DNA of 64,000 nucleotides from Bettongia penicillata ogilbyi (GCA_023548195.1 JAJHZJ010000399.1:7755100-7819099); one strand, 5' to 3'; counted from the stretch's first letter, positions 10,906 through 20,080 are shown. Notes: a model not told the origin generated them from the letters alone. Numbers and translations are program-made.

Positions 10906-11403
10906 AGGAACTTCCGATAGAGGACTGATAAAAAGACAAGAGCAAGAATCACACCAGATGAGAAAAGATGGAAGCATTGGTGTAGAGGGCTCAGGGGAGT
11001 GTGAGTCCCGTGATCAAGGCCATAACTGAGGCAAAGCCTGTTCCCGTGGGACTTGTGCTTACTCAAACCCTGGCAGAAGTTGTCCATGACCCTGGAACCT
11101 GATGTTTCTGCAGATAGTGATGTTCTTTGCAGAAAAGTTGCAGTTGGGTCTGGGAACTCAGGAACTAGCTTCAGGAACACGATAAGCTTCGTTACTTACT
11201 TCGGGTGCAAGGACGTGGGTAAGTCATGAGATGGTGAAGTAATGGGATGAGTTTAGCCTGCATGTGATTGTGGCTACAGCCTTTATAAACCCTGACTCTC
11301 AGCTGAATAAAGAGAGTTGCCTTACATCCTGCCTCCCATCTCATTCCTTGGGTAAAAGGTCTTGACCAGCAAGACCCTTGTCTAGGTGAAAGGAATCCAA
11401 CAC
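10905..11403 (+). mobile_element. LTR-like block of another ERV family
   Basis: The right half looks like a promoter and polyadenylation module: 'gcctttataaaccctgactc' (TATA-like), then 'gctgaataaagagagttgcc' (AATAAA), then a terminal 'ggaatccaaca'. It is followed directly by 'cattggtatctactctagtg', which resembles the start of a retroviral leader. The left limit is uncertain because it abuts the RTE-type repeat. No second LTR was seen. It differs from the 44551-49625 family. Confidence 0.5.
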
Positions 11404-11689
11404 ATTGGTATCTACTCTAGTGGAAGAAGAACCCACACCAATACGGCCCTAGATCTTAAATATTAAGGTAAGAATCACAAGAAATCAAATAAACACTAGG
11501 TTATTGAAGCTTCAGAAGGGTTGATAATCAGTAGAGTAAAATTCCACACCTTCTGACTATTCAGTAAATGCCTATGGGTTGATAAATAAAACGACTCTCA
11601 GAAATATTTTAACCAGAAGTGGAAAGAACAAAAAGAAATGACATGCATTGTAATGTATCAGAAAGGATCACAGATTTAGAGTCTGATTA

Positions 11690-11855
11690 GACTTTAGAGT
11701 TCATCTAGTCCAACCAAATCATATGATAGGTGAGGAACTGCAACCCAAAGAGGAAGAGAGACTTAACTAGCACAGATAGTAAATACAAGAGGTGAGATCA
11801 GAACTTACATCTCCAAAGTCCTGGGTTCATTCTACTCTACCACATTTTTTGGTAG
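11690..11855 (-). repeat. MIR-like SINE
   Basis: Reverse MIR with 'gagttcatctagtccaacca', 'gatgataggtgaggaactg'-like wear and 'aagtcctgggttcattctac'. Confidence 0.7.
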
Positions 11856-11985
11856 AAAAGGACTTCAAAGGTTATTGAATCCAACAATTTTACAATATGG
11901 AAAAGTGAGGCCCCAGATCACACTGGTAATAGGTAGCAGAGGAAAGGATTTGAATTTAGGTCTTCTGACTTTATGATTGGTCCAT
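11856..11985 (-). repeat. MIR-like SINE, second adjacent copy
   Basis: Starts 'aaaaggacttcaaaggttat', then 'ggaaaagtgaggccccagat' and 'gatttgaatttaggtcttct'. Back to back with the preceding copy, same strand. Confidence 0.7.
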
Positions 11986-12059
11986 AGAAAAATATTTTTT
12001 TATTTAAGGTAAAAATCCAGGAACAAGATGTAATAAGCTCAGATCTAAGATCCTTTTCA

Positions 12060-12985
12060 CAATGCCTCCAAGGGTGGTGACATTTTCTGTTTTGGTTTTG
12101 GAGTAGTTTTACTGCACAAAAATAAAATACACATAAGGCCCAGAAGAAAAAAATAAAAGGATCCTTCTGTCTTGGGACAAAAAAAATGAGAAGACATTAA
12201 GGTAAGGGGCAGAGAAGTGAGGAAGAAGTGTTCAGCCAGGAAAAGGGATAATATTTTCATGTGTGGGTGAAACATGCAAATTTTGGACCTGTGTGAGAGC
12301 AGGACAGCTTTCCAGGCCTGTCAAAAAAAAACTATAATAAAGGGATATAAGCATCTCCATCTTTATTACCTTCTACAGCTGATCTTGTAGAGAATTTTTT
12401 TTTAATTTCCTGACTTATCTTCACTGGAACAAGGAGTCATTTTAGCAGAAGAGATGAAGCCTAATTTCCAGTTTGACTCTCCTTTCTTCTCTACTCATGA
12501 GCTTACCTTAAAAGTATTCAATAAGTTTTACTTTCAATGCCAGCTAAGGATGTTTAATGTGATTTTATGCATCCCCACCTGAGTAAAATAGAAAGTTTCA
12601 AATAGATTTTTGACTGGATCTGTGATTCCCTTAGTATAGGTAGTTCTCAGTAAGAAAACTTCCTCTATCATTGAAGATAAGGGTCTATTCTCTGCTCACT
12701 GAGAGACTAAGTGATACCAGAGGCAGGAAATGAACCTAATAAAACTATACCCATTCTTCTGCCTCTCCAAGTCAATGTACCAGTTAGGCAATCAATAAAG
12801 CATTCTTGATGCATGATATAAATAACTACTATGTTTTAAAGGACCTGACATTCTTCAAAACAAGTAGTAAAAAGAACAGTGAGAGTATTTGTTAAGTCTG
12901 AAGTTAGGGAAAGAGCTTGGGGGGGGGGAGGGGAGGTGGCAAATGGTGTAGAAAGGAGGGGCCCAAAAACAAATTTCAAAAACTA
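12060..12985. other. Unassigned sequence with G-rich run
   Basis: No gene or family recognised. A G-rich stretch, 'cttggggggggggaggggag', lies at about 12917-12936. The 72-codon minus-strand frame at 12057-12275 has no support. Confidence 0.45.
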
Positions 12986-12993
12986 CACAGTTC

Positions 12994-13470
12994 TGTAATG
13001 GTGTATTGATAATGCACTTTTGCTTATTGTTAATATAATTTTTCTTCTTAATGGGAAGATCCTATATGTTAATAGGCTCATGTGATCTGCTTTAATCACA
13101 TGGAAGCGTAAGTCACATGTGATGGGAGCAGTTTGCTGGAAAGGTGGAACAGGAAGGGTGGAGCAGAACTAAGAGCAGTTAGGATGGAGGAAGAAAGAGG
13201 ACACAGGCAAGCAAGTACAGCTAGGATCCTGAGTATTTGTTTGTGGGAAGGACCCAGCAGTGGGGTAAGCTTGGGAATGGCTTTGTCCCCTGCAGTGATA
13301 ATGGGGATTGACTTCTTGGTATTATGACAGATTTAGCTTTCTGGTTTGAGGATTTTGCATTCTGGTGTCTGAATACATGTTTTTCTTCTGCCTTCTATAT
13401 GGGAAGTCTGTTATATTTTGGGATTCTGAACTACGCTGGCATATTCATAGTTGCCATCACTGCTGATACA
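12994..13470 (+). mobile_element. Solo LTR, class III-like ERV family
   Basis: Sense-strand LTR close to the copy at 1443-1916. Shared blocks are 'ttaataggctcatgtgatct', 'ggaacaggaagggtggagca', 'ctgccttctatatgggaagt' and terminal 'tgctgataca'. The start is either TGTAATGGT at 12994 with an inserted segment, or about 13028. No matching 5-bp duplication was seen with either choice. Confidence 0.75.
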
Positions 13471-13754
13471 AATGGTTGGTTCTACTTACTTTCATTTGGG
13501 CAAAGATAAATGGAAAATGAATAGTTGTATATTTGTCATGTAAGTATGACATCAGGCAGCTTTGCTTTGCATAATTTACTAATAATTCATTTATATAATT
13601 CCTTAACACAGCTAACTCTGTGTAAGGATGTGTCATTCATCAAGGCACCGAAGTACATTTCATTTTCTATTAAAATTTATGTCTTCTTTAAAACACATTA
13701 TTTCTTACATAGCTATATGGGAAGGAAAATGTTAAAATTTTGTTTGTAGTATAT

Positions 13755-14400
13755 TAATTAACTCACATAGAAATACAGACCCTTTAGACTCTATAGTCTG
13801 ATTCTTTTTCAGGTTTTTGCTCATTTCCCCAGCTATTTATTTGATTTTTGAGCTCTTTATCAAGGTCGTTCTCTGCTTCCAGTGAGGGAAGGCGGGGGTA
13901 TACCGTCAGCCACTCGATCCCCCCACAATCTGTGGGCCTAGAGCTCTAGAAACAGTGGCTGTAGCTGCCCCTGCTGTTACTGTGGTTGCTACAGATTCCT
14001 CCTCCCCTCCCACCTCTGCCACCCTTGGGCTAGGGCTAGACCATTCCACTCTCCCACACTTGTCCCATAGGCTTTTACCCCTGACCTTCCAATTTGTCCT
14101 CAGCATTTTGGAGTCGTCTGGAAATTGCTGCAGTTGTGAGAGATTCAGTCTCTCCAAGGCCTGCTCAGGTCTCATTTGTGCCAGAGGTACAGCCCACTCC
14201 AGACTGTGCCTTGCCCCCTCTGTGGTGCGATAGACACTTCCCAGTGACCTTCCAGGCAGTCTTCGGCTAGAGATTTGCTTCACTTCGTCATTCTGTGGGT
14301 TCTGCAGCTCCAGAATTTGTTTAGAGCCATTTTTTACAGGTATTTGGCTGGGCTTGGTGAGAGCACTCTAGAAAGTTGTGCTGGTACTCTGCCATCTTGT
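13755..14400 (-). repeat. L1 5' end fragment, another L1 family
   Basis: Read on the minus strand it opens with 'ggtggagacaagatggcaga', the marsupial L1 5' end with its AAGATGGC YY1-type motif. It runs through a GC-richer 5' UTR into an ORF1-like N-terminal region near 13790-13860. It then stops; ORF1 C-terminus, ORF2 and A-tail are absent. The overlapping frames of 125 (minus) and 92 (plus) codons are 5' UTR read-throughs, not genes. Confidence 0.7.
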
Positions 14401-14699
14401 CTCCACCATATATAGATCTTTTAAAAAAATAAAAGAATTTTTAAAAAGATTATTATGGTAAAGTATCTATCTTTAATCTCTTGCAATCACAAAAATATTG
14501 CATATTTGCTGTCTTATAAATGGGAAAAAAACTTTCCATCAGAGCCTGGCAATACTTATTTATGCTATCAGACAGATCCCCAACTTTTTCAAAAACTAAT
14601 TACTCTTGAATACATGAGAGATCTGTCATTTTCTCCATGTAGGGTATTTCCTCTACCAACGCAGATCTTGATAGGTGCCTTTTAAGGAGTCATTCAAGG

Positions 14700-14815
14700 T
14701 ACTTAGTGGTAAAATGATCTCCCAAAGACCCATAGAGAGTAAGTGTCAGAAGGGGGATTTGAAATTATGTTTTCCTGAATCCAAACTCAGCACTTTTCTC
14801 ACTCTACACTTCCAA
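14700..14815 (-). repeat. MIR-like SINE fragment
   Basis: 'gagagtaagtgtcagaaggg', 'ggatttgaaattatgttttc', 'atccaaactcagcacttttc' are the reverse MIR landmarks. Confidence 0.6.
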
Positions 14816-14889
14816 TTCTATGGAATTATGAAGAAAGGCTGAGAAGGGAAAGGGGACATAAAAGCATACTAAGAAAAATAACAAAAAGA

Positions 14890-15130
14890 AAAATATTAAA
14901 CCAGTGGTGTTTTGGAACCAGTTTAACCGGCCCCAGGAAAGTCAATTGTTAAATTTTCAGTGGAAATATTTACACCTCAGAAATTGGCAAATGGTACAAA
15001 TCAAGATTTGATTTATTGTTTTGTTGATTGTCAACACTTGAAAAAGTGATAAAGAAAATATTAATAGTGCAGAATAAACCAAAAAGTGTTGTTGCTATCT
15101 TCCAACTGGTTGTTAAACATCTCTGAGTTC
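14890..15130. repeat. Old DNA-transposon-like repeat
   Basis: Aligns by eye with 52020-52260: shared 'gatttgatttattgttttgt', 'attgttaaattttcagtg', and 'ccaactggttgttaaacatc' near the end. Probably a non-autonomous, hAT-like element, but terminal repeats are not preserved. Confidence 0.4.
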
Positions 15131-16062
15131 AACAAGATGTGATCCTTCATGAACTTGAGTTTCATAGGAGGATTCTCATTGTTACCTTCTTTCTATTACA
15201 CATTCTTACCTCCATTAAGGTAAAAAAAAAAAGAAAAAGAAGTACCTACACCTTCTGAAATTAACTCAAATTTATATATTAATTGCTTGCAGTGATAATA
15301 GAGTCAGAGAAATAACACTATTGAAACAATAAAGTATTTAATTGGAACATTAAAAATGTAGTAAGGTAAGAGAAAACAATCTTAATCATATTACCCTTGG
15401 AAAAGAGTTGTTTGAAACTCTTCTTCAGAGAATTGTATGGAGCTCAAGCTCTAGTTTGCACAAGTTCACAGATCCATTAAAAATTAAAATAAAATTTTAG
15501 TATCTTGAATTCTATTTTGTTCAACAAAGTAAAGAGACAAATCTTTGTCTACTTAATTTTCTATTCCTTTTCACCTCACAATTTGGCTTGTCTCAGGCAC
15601 TATTATTTATACCCAGTTATATCTGTAGCTTATAAACTTCTTTCTACAATCAGGATATTTCATCTCACTACTAAAGACAAGGCTCTCTGTGTCAAATAAA
15701 AAAAAGGAATTATATCTGCTGGTTACTCTCAAAAGCATCCTTTGCTCCACATTGTCATGAATCCAGCAACAACTTCCATTTTCATCATCTACAGTTATCC
15801 TTTCTACATCATAAGGGTTAGGGGCACAGCACCCCCACAATCCAGAAAATCGACATTGATTTTTTGGTCCACCCATTATACCAGAAAAGACTTCTGATTT
15901 TTTTTCTTTTATGGGGTGTTTATAGTACCTTATTGTACAATTTAGGTTTATATTATGCAATACTGTACATATATTTTATGCATTTCTGAGTTTCTAAATT
16001 CTCTGTATCATCTGGTGGCCTTTGAATATTGACTGGGGCTTCCATAAAACTCCCTCAAAATT
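15131..16062. other. Unassigned sequence
   Basis: Unknown. The part at 15720-16000 contains an open minus-strand frame of 117 codons with no domain, and could be an old DNA-transposon remnant. Confidence 0.4.
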
Positions 16063-16075
16063 CCCATTTAACTTC
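16063..16075. repeat. Target-site duplication of copy A, left
   Basis: CCCATTTAACTTC. Repeated at 19058-19070; the first three C are ambiguous because they merge with a C-run at the element's 5' end. Confidence 0.85.
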
Positions 16076-17110
16076 ATTTTTTTATTATTATTTATTTATT
16101 TAGCTTTTTACATTCATTTTCACAAATTTTTGGGTTCCAAATTTTCTCCCCTTTTCTCCCCTCCCCCCACCCCAATACCCCAAGCAATCTAATTTTCCCT
16201 ATCTCCAATCTGTCCTCTCTTCTGTCATCCCTTCCTTCCCTTGTCTCTATCTTCTCTTTTCTCCTGTAGGGCCAGATGACTTTCTATTCCTCATTAAGTG
16301 TATGTCTTCTTTCCTAGTTGCAACAACAATACTAAACAATTGTTCCTAAAACTTTGAGTTCCAAATTCTCCCCATCCCTCCCTCCCCACCCATTCCCTTT
16401 GGTACGGCAGGCAATTCATTATAGGTCATATCTGTGTAGCTTTGCAAATGACCTTCCTGATAGTCGTGTTGTGTAAGACTAACTGAATTGCCATCCCTCC
16501 TAACCTGCCCCTCATTGTTTCTCTTCTGTCCTTTGATCCTGTCCCTCCCCAAGTGTTGACTTTCAATTACTCCCTCCTCCCTTTGCCCTCCCTTCCGTCA
16601 TCCCCCCCCAATATCTCCTTCTCCCCCGCTTTCTTATACTGTAAGATAGGTTTTCATACCAAAATAAGTGTGCATTTCACTCCTTCGTTTAGTCAAATGT
16701 GATGAGGGTAAACTTTTGTTTGTTTGTTTGTTTGTTTTTTTCCTCAGCTCTCCTCTTTTTCCCTCCACTAAAAACATCTCCTACTTGCCTCTTAAATGAC
16801 ATATAGTTACCCCCTTCCATTTCCCCCTCTTTCCTCTCACTACATTTCTCTCTCACCATTTACCTTAATTTCTTTTAAGGTATGGTCCCATCCTATTCAG
16901 TTCAATCTGTGCTCTCTGTCTCTGCATGTGAATGCATGTGTGTATGTGTGTGCATGCGTGTACATGTGTATGTGTGGTCCCACCAACCACCCAGATACTG
17001 AAAAGTTTTAAGAGTTAGAAATATTGTCCCTCCCTGTATGAATGCAAACAGTTCATTTCTGGTAAGTCCCTTAATACTTCTCCTTGCTGTTTACTTTTGC
17101 ATGCTTCCTC
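16076..17110 (-). other. Copy A 3' UTR
   Basis: Purine-rich in its own sense. It contains a GTTT tetranucleotide run (about 16718-16740) and a TG-rich microsatellite (about 16927-16975) that recurs in copies C and D. Its first part resembles the inter-ORF spacer of full-length L1 (compare 35880-36400) and its last part resembles an L1 3' UTR. The likely ORF2-deletion scar is therefore internal, near 16450-16480. Confidence 0.7.
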
Positions 17111-18217
17111 TCATTCTTGTGTTTGAAAGTCAAATTTTCTTTTCAGCTCTGGTCTTTTCATTAAGAATGATTGAAAGTCCTCTGTTTCATTGAAAGACCA
17201 TATTTTCCCTTGAAGTATTATACTCAGGTTAGCTGGGTAGGTGATTCTTGGTTTCAGTCCTAGTTCCTTTGCCTTCTGGGATATCCTATTCCACGCCATT
17301 CGATCCCTTAATGTAGAAGCTGCTAGATCTTGGGTTATCCTGATTGTATTTCCACAGTACTGGAATTGTTTCTTTCTAGCTGCTTGCAAGATTTTTTCCT
17401 TGAGCTGGGAGTTCTGGAATTTGGCCACAATGTTCCTAGGAGTTTCTCTTTTTGGATCTCTTTCAGGTGGTGATCGATGGATTCTTTCAATACTTATTTT
17501 GCCCTCTGGTCCTAGAATGTCAGGGAAGTTTTCCTTGATAATTTCATGGAAGATGATGTCTAGGCTCTTTTTTTGATCATGGCTTTCAGGTAGTCCCATA
17601 ATTTTTAAGTTGTCTCTCCTTGATCTATTTTCCAGGTCAGTTGTTTTTCCCATGAGATATTTCACATTCTCTTCCATTTTATCGTTCTTTTGGTTTTGTT
17701 TGGTGATTTCTTGGTTTCTCATAAAGTCATTAGACTCCATCTGTTCCATTCTAATTTTGAGAGAACTATTAAATTCAGTGAGCTTTTGAGCCTCTTTTTC
17801 CATTTGGCTCATTCTGCTTTTGAATGCATTCTTCTCCTCATTGGCTTTTTGAACCTCTTTTGCCAATTGAGTGAGCCTATTTTTCAAGGTGTTAATTTCC
17901 TCAGCATTTTTTTGGGTCTCCTTTACCAAGATATTGACCTTTTTTTCATACTCTTCTTGCATCTTTGTCATTTCTCTTCCCAGTCTTTCCTCCACCTGTC
18001 TAACTTGCTTTTCAAAATCCTTTTTAAGCTCTTCCAAGGCCTGAGCCCACCCAACACCCCCCTGGGGTGTCTGGGGTACTGAGGCCCCGCCCTCCACATC
18101 TTTCCCTGATGGGAAAAATACGTTCTCGTCCTCCCCATCAGATCCGAAGGTCGGGATCATTTGCATTTTTTGGAAAAAACTCTCTAAAGTCTTATTTTTC
18201 TTCCCCTTTCTAGGCAT
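17111..18217 (-). CDS. LINE-1 ORF1 protein, intact (copy A)
   Basis: 368 codons, encoding the L1 RNA-binding chaperone that trimerises and coats element RNA in cytoplasmic particles. Visible domains: a basic, low-complexity N-terminus starting MPRKGKKNK (residues 1-55); a long heptad-rich coiled coil with repeated K/E/Q and Leu/Met spacing (about 60-195); an RRM-like domain starting at SRRDNLKIMGLPE (about 198-295) with the 'VAKFQNSQLKEKILQAARK' stretch typical of L1 ORF1; and a C-terminal domain containing DLAASTLRDR and ITYPANLSIILQGKIW (about 300-360). The start is the first ATG after the 5' UTR and is conserved in copies B and C. No stop or frameshift was seen. It is about 97% identical to copy B over 313 residues (about ten differences counted). 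Translation may still be possible, but expression cannot be judged. Confidence 0.9.
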   Translation of the reverse strand: MPRKGKKNKTLESFFQKMQMIPTFGSDGEDENVFFPSGKDVEGGASVPQTPQGGVGWAQALEELKKDFEKQVRQVEERLGREMTKMQEEYEKKVNILVKETQKNAEEINTLKNRLTQLAKEVQKANEEKNAFKSRMSQMEKEAQKLTEFNSSLKIRMEQMESNDFMRNQEITKQNQKNDKMEENVKYLMGKTTDLENRSRRDNLKIMGLPESHDQKKSLDIIFHEIIKENFPDILGPEGKISIERIHRSPPERDPKRETPRNIVAKFQNSQLKEKILQAARKKQFQYCGNTIRITQDLAASTLRDRMAWNRISQKAKELGLKPRITYPANLSIILQGKIWSFNETEDFQSFLMKRPELKRKFDFQTQE

Positions 18218-19057
18218 TTTCCCAGCCAGTTACTTGACTTCTGAGATTCCTTTCCACCCCCGCCTAGATCCGCCCAGCTAGTGCTTGGCCTCTGAGATTC
18301 AAATGCGCTTTCCCGCGGCAAGCTTTAGTTCTGGCGCAGGGGTGGGGGCAGGGCCGCCTCCTAAGTTCGGTCCCTCAGGGGCTTTCTGCAGAGACTTTCA
18401 GGAATGGAGAGGGTGGGGGCGGGGTGGGGGGCCCCGCCTGCTGTGCTCAGCTCCCTTGGGGGTTTTATTCAGAGGCGTTCAGCAGTAGAGCAGGGTGGGG
18501 GCAGGGCCGTCTCCCCTGCTCGGCTCCCTCAGGTTGGAAAGACCTTCAGTATTGAAGATCCTACCTGCTGCTGGGGGATTCCTGAGTCCCGGGCCGCTGC
18601 CGCCTCAGCCGCCCGCCCACGCCTCTGCCTCTGCCGCTTCCTGCCCCTGTCTCTGCTGCCGCAGCTTCCTCCCGAGGGGGCCCGAGTCATGGAGAGGCTC
18701 CGCTCCCCTCCCCTAGCGCAGCCTTCTTTCTTACTGACCTGTAGCTTCTGTGGGCGGAGGGACTTTCCCGGCTGCCAGAGCTTCCCCCGGAGCTTTCCTC
18801 TCTGAAGCCTGCTCGGGTCAGCTTCTCTGGGGCCGCGGCCAGGGGTGGGGGTGGGGTCCGTTTTCCGGAGTGCGATGGACCCGGGGGACGGCTCTCCAGG
18901 GTTCAGTGGAACGGAAATCTCTTCCCCTATGTTTATGCACCCCCTGCAGAGATTCAGAATTTATGGGGATCTCCTTTTACCTCAATTCCATGGGTTGTGG
19001 GCTCGGAGCTCGTAAATGTGCGTCCTTCTACTCAGCCATCTTGGCTCCGCCCCCCCC
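18218..19057 (-). promoter_or_regulatory. Copy A 5' UTR / internal promoter
   Basis: About 840 bp, strongly GC- and CpG-rich against an AT-rich background, as expected for the internal promoter of an L1-type element. The outermost bases read, in the element's sense, GGCGGAGCCAAGATGGC, which contains a YY1-type AAGATGGC motif (19035-19042 on the plus strand as GCCATCTT). Long frames crossing it on the plus strand are antisense to the element. Confidence 0.75.
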
Positions 19058-19070
19058 CCCATTTAACTTC
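19058..19070. repeat. Target-site duplication of copy A, right
   Basis: CCCATTTAACTTC, matching 16063-16075. Confidence 0.85.
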
Positions 19071-19309
19071 TTATGCCAACCTGCAATACACTGAAACTAA
19101 AATGTGGAAAGTCTCGATGAGGAATTCCTAATCCAGCAGGAGGAGCCCACATATGTCATGAGAATTGGTCTTCTTGTTCTATTCGGTGTCTAGACTCTTA
19201 GATTAGATAGGCATCCTGGAAACTATAGTCAAACTTCTCAATAATCCATCAGGAAAATGAAAGCAAATTATTTCAGAGATGGGCTGTTTTACAAAGGAAA
19301 AACATTGTT
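19071..19309. other. Unassigned sequence
   Basis: Nothing recognised; flank of copy A. Confidence 0.4.
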
Positions 19310-19357
19310 TGATCCAACAAACATTTAATAAGCACCTACCATCTCATATTCCTCATT
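19310..19357 (-). repeat. L2-like 3' end fragment
   Basis: 'gatccaacaaacatttaata' followed by 'agcacctaccatctca', the reversed L2 terminus. It abuts the broken end of the old L1. Confidence 0.6.
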
Positions 19358-19505
19358 GCCTATTCTAATTCTTTCAAATTCTTTTTCTTCTCTTATTTCT
19401 ATAGCCAATATTTCTAGTACTGTATTGAATGGTAGTGGTGATAATGGGCATCTGATCTTATTGGGATGGCTGTAGCTTATCCCCATTACAGATAATGTTT
19501 CTTGT

Positions 19506-19518
19506 TAATTTTAGATAG
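19506..19518. repeat. Target-site duplication, left, of unknown insert
   Basis: TAATTTTAGATAG; partner TAATTTTAAATAG at 19886-19898 with one mismatch. Confidence 0.7.
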
Positions 19519-19885
19519 ACAATGTCCCTACTCTTAGTGGCAATTTCCTATAGTCAATAGGTTTGTAAGTTAAGATCTATTAAGTTATAGATTGTTGGTA
19601 GGGAAATATCTTAGGTCAAATCTAAAATTAAACTATTAGGCTTAGGATTTTAGACCAACAACAATAAGTTAGGGTCCTTTAATTCGTAGTAATAGTGTGG
19701 AGACAATTAGGTCAAAGCCTGTGAAGTTAACATACGTAGTTATTATTTGTGTCTTAGTTAGTCAATGTTAAAGAAAATTCATTTGTCGTCTATATTGTAA
19801 ATGCTTTAAAAGGAATATCACCTGATCAAAAGTTGGAATTGTGTTATATGATATGAACTGTGTTAAAAATGAAAAATAAAAGAGA
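19519..19885 (+). mobile_element. Unidentified 367-bp retroposon in old L1
   Basis: The L1 reading is clean on both sides (compare the plus-strand copy at 38255-38345) but is split here by 367 bp unlike any L1. The insert has a 13-bp direct repeat at its edges and an A-rich right end ('tgaaaaataaaagaga'). These are the marks of LINE-mediated retroposition of a plus-sense RNA. The body has no tRNA-type box A/B that I can recognise, no open frame and no similarity to the other repeats here. It could be a retrocopy of a non-coding RNA, a 3' UTR fragment or an undescribed SINE. Confidence 0.65.
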
Positions 19886-19992
19886 TAATTTTAAATAGAT
19901 ACTGCTTATCATTTTAAAGAATATTCTATTCCTATGCTCTCTAGTGTTTTTAATAGGGATAGGTTCTGTGTTTTGTCAAAAGCTTTTACAGC

Positions 19993-20079
19993 ATTTATTG
20001 AGATAATCACATAATTTCTGTTGGTTTGGGTATTGATATGGTCAATTTATTGAGATAATCACATAATTTCTGTTAGTTT
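19993..20079. repeat. 52-bp tandem duplication inside old L1
   Basis: 'atttattgagataatcacat' occurs at 19993 and again at 20045, with matching sequence following each. The second unit is cut by the SINE at 20081-20406 and resumes at 20407. Confidence 0.8.
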
Positions 20080-20080
20080 T

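Larger units (their letters stand above)
16076..19057 (-). mobile_element. HAL1-like ORF1-only LINE, copy A (complete)
   Basis: A 2.98-kb retrotransposon on the minus strand between 13-bp direct repeats. Order in its own sense: GC-rich 5' UTR (19057-18218), intact ORF1 (18217-17111), a 3' UTR of about 1 kb (17110-16076), and an A-rich tail seen here as a T/ATTT-rich run at 16076-16103. There is no ORF2 between the ORF1 stop and the tail, although both ends of the element are present. This is the layout of half-L1 (HAL1) elements, which rely on a full L1 for endonuclease and reverse transcriptase. The 3' UTR matches copies C and D along its length, so the ORF2 loss predates this insertion. Intact ORF1 and clear target duplications suggest a young copy. 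Whether this family already has a name cannot be told without a library search. Confidence 0.9.

Noticed and set aside
10803..11180. 125-codon minus-strand frame
   Set aside because: Crosses the boundary of an RTE-type repeat and an LTR-like block, so it is a composite chance frame.
13906..14283. 125-codon minus-strand frame in GC-richer DNA
   Set aside because: It is the 5' UTR of an L1 fragment; a plus-strand frame overlaps it, as expected from composition.
16921..16975. TG-rich stretch considered as an independent microsatellite locus
   Set aside because: It is part of the shared 3' UTR of copies A, C and D and was carried along with the element.
17690..18082. 130-codon plus-strand frame inside ORF1 of copy A, repeated antisense in copies B (23557-23949) and C (55121-55639)
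   Set aside because: It is the mirror of the ORF1 coiled coil; Lys/Glu-rich codons on one strand leave Leu/Phe/Ser-rich open frames on the other. Shared openness follows from ORF1 similarity.
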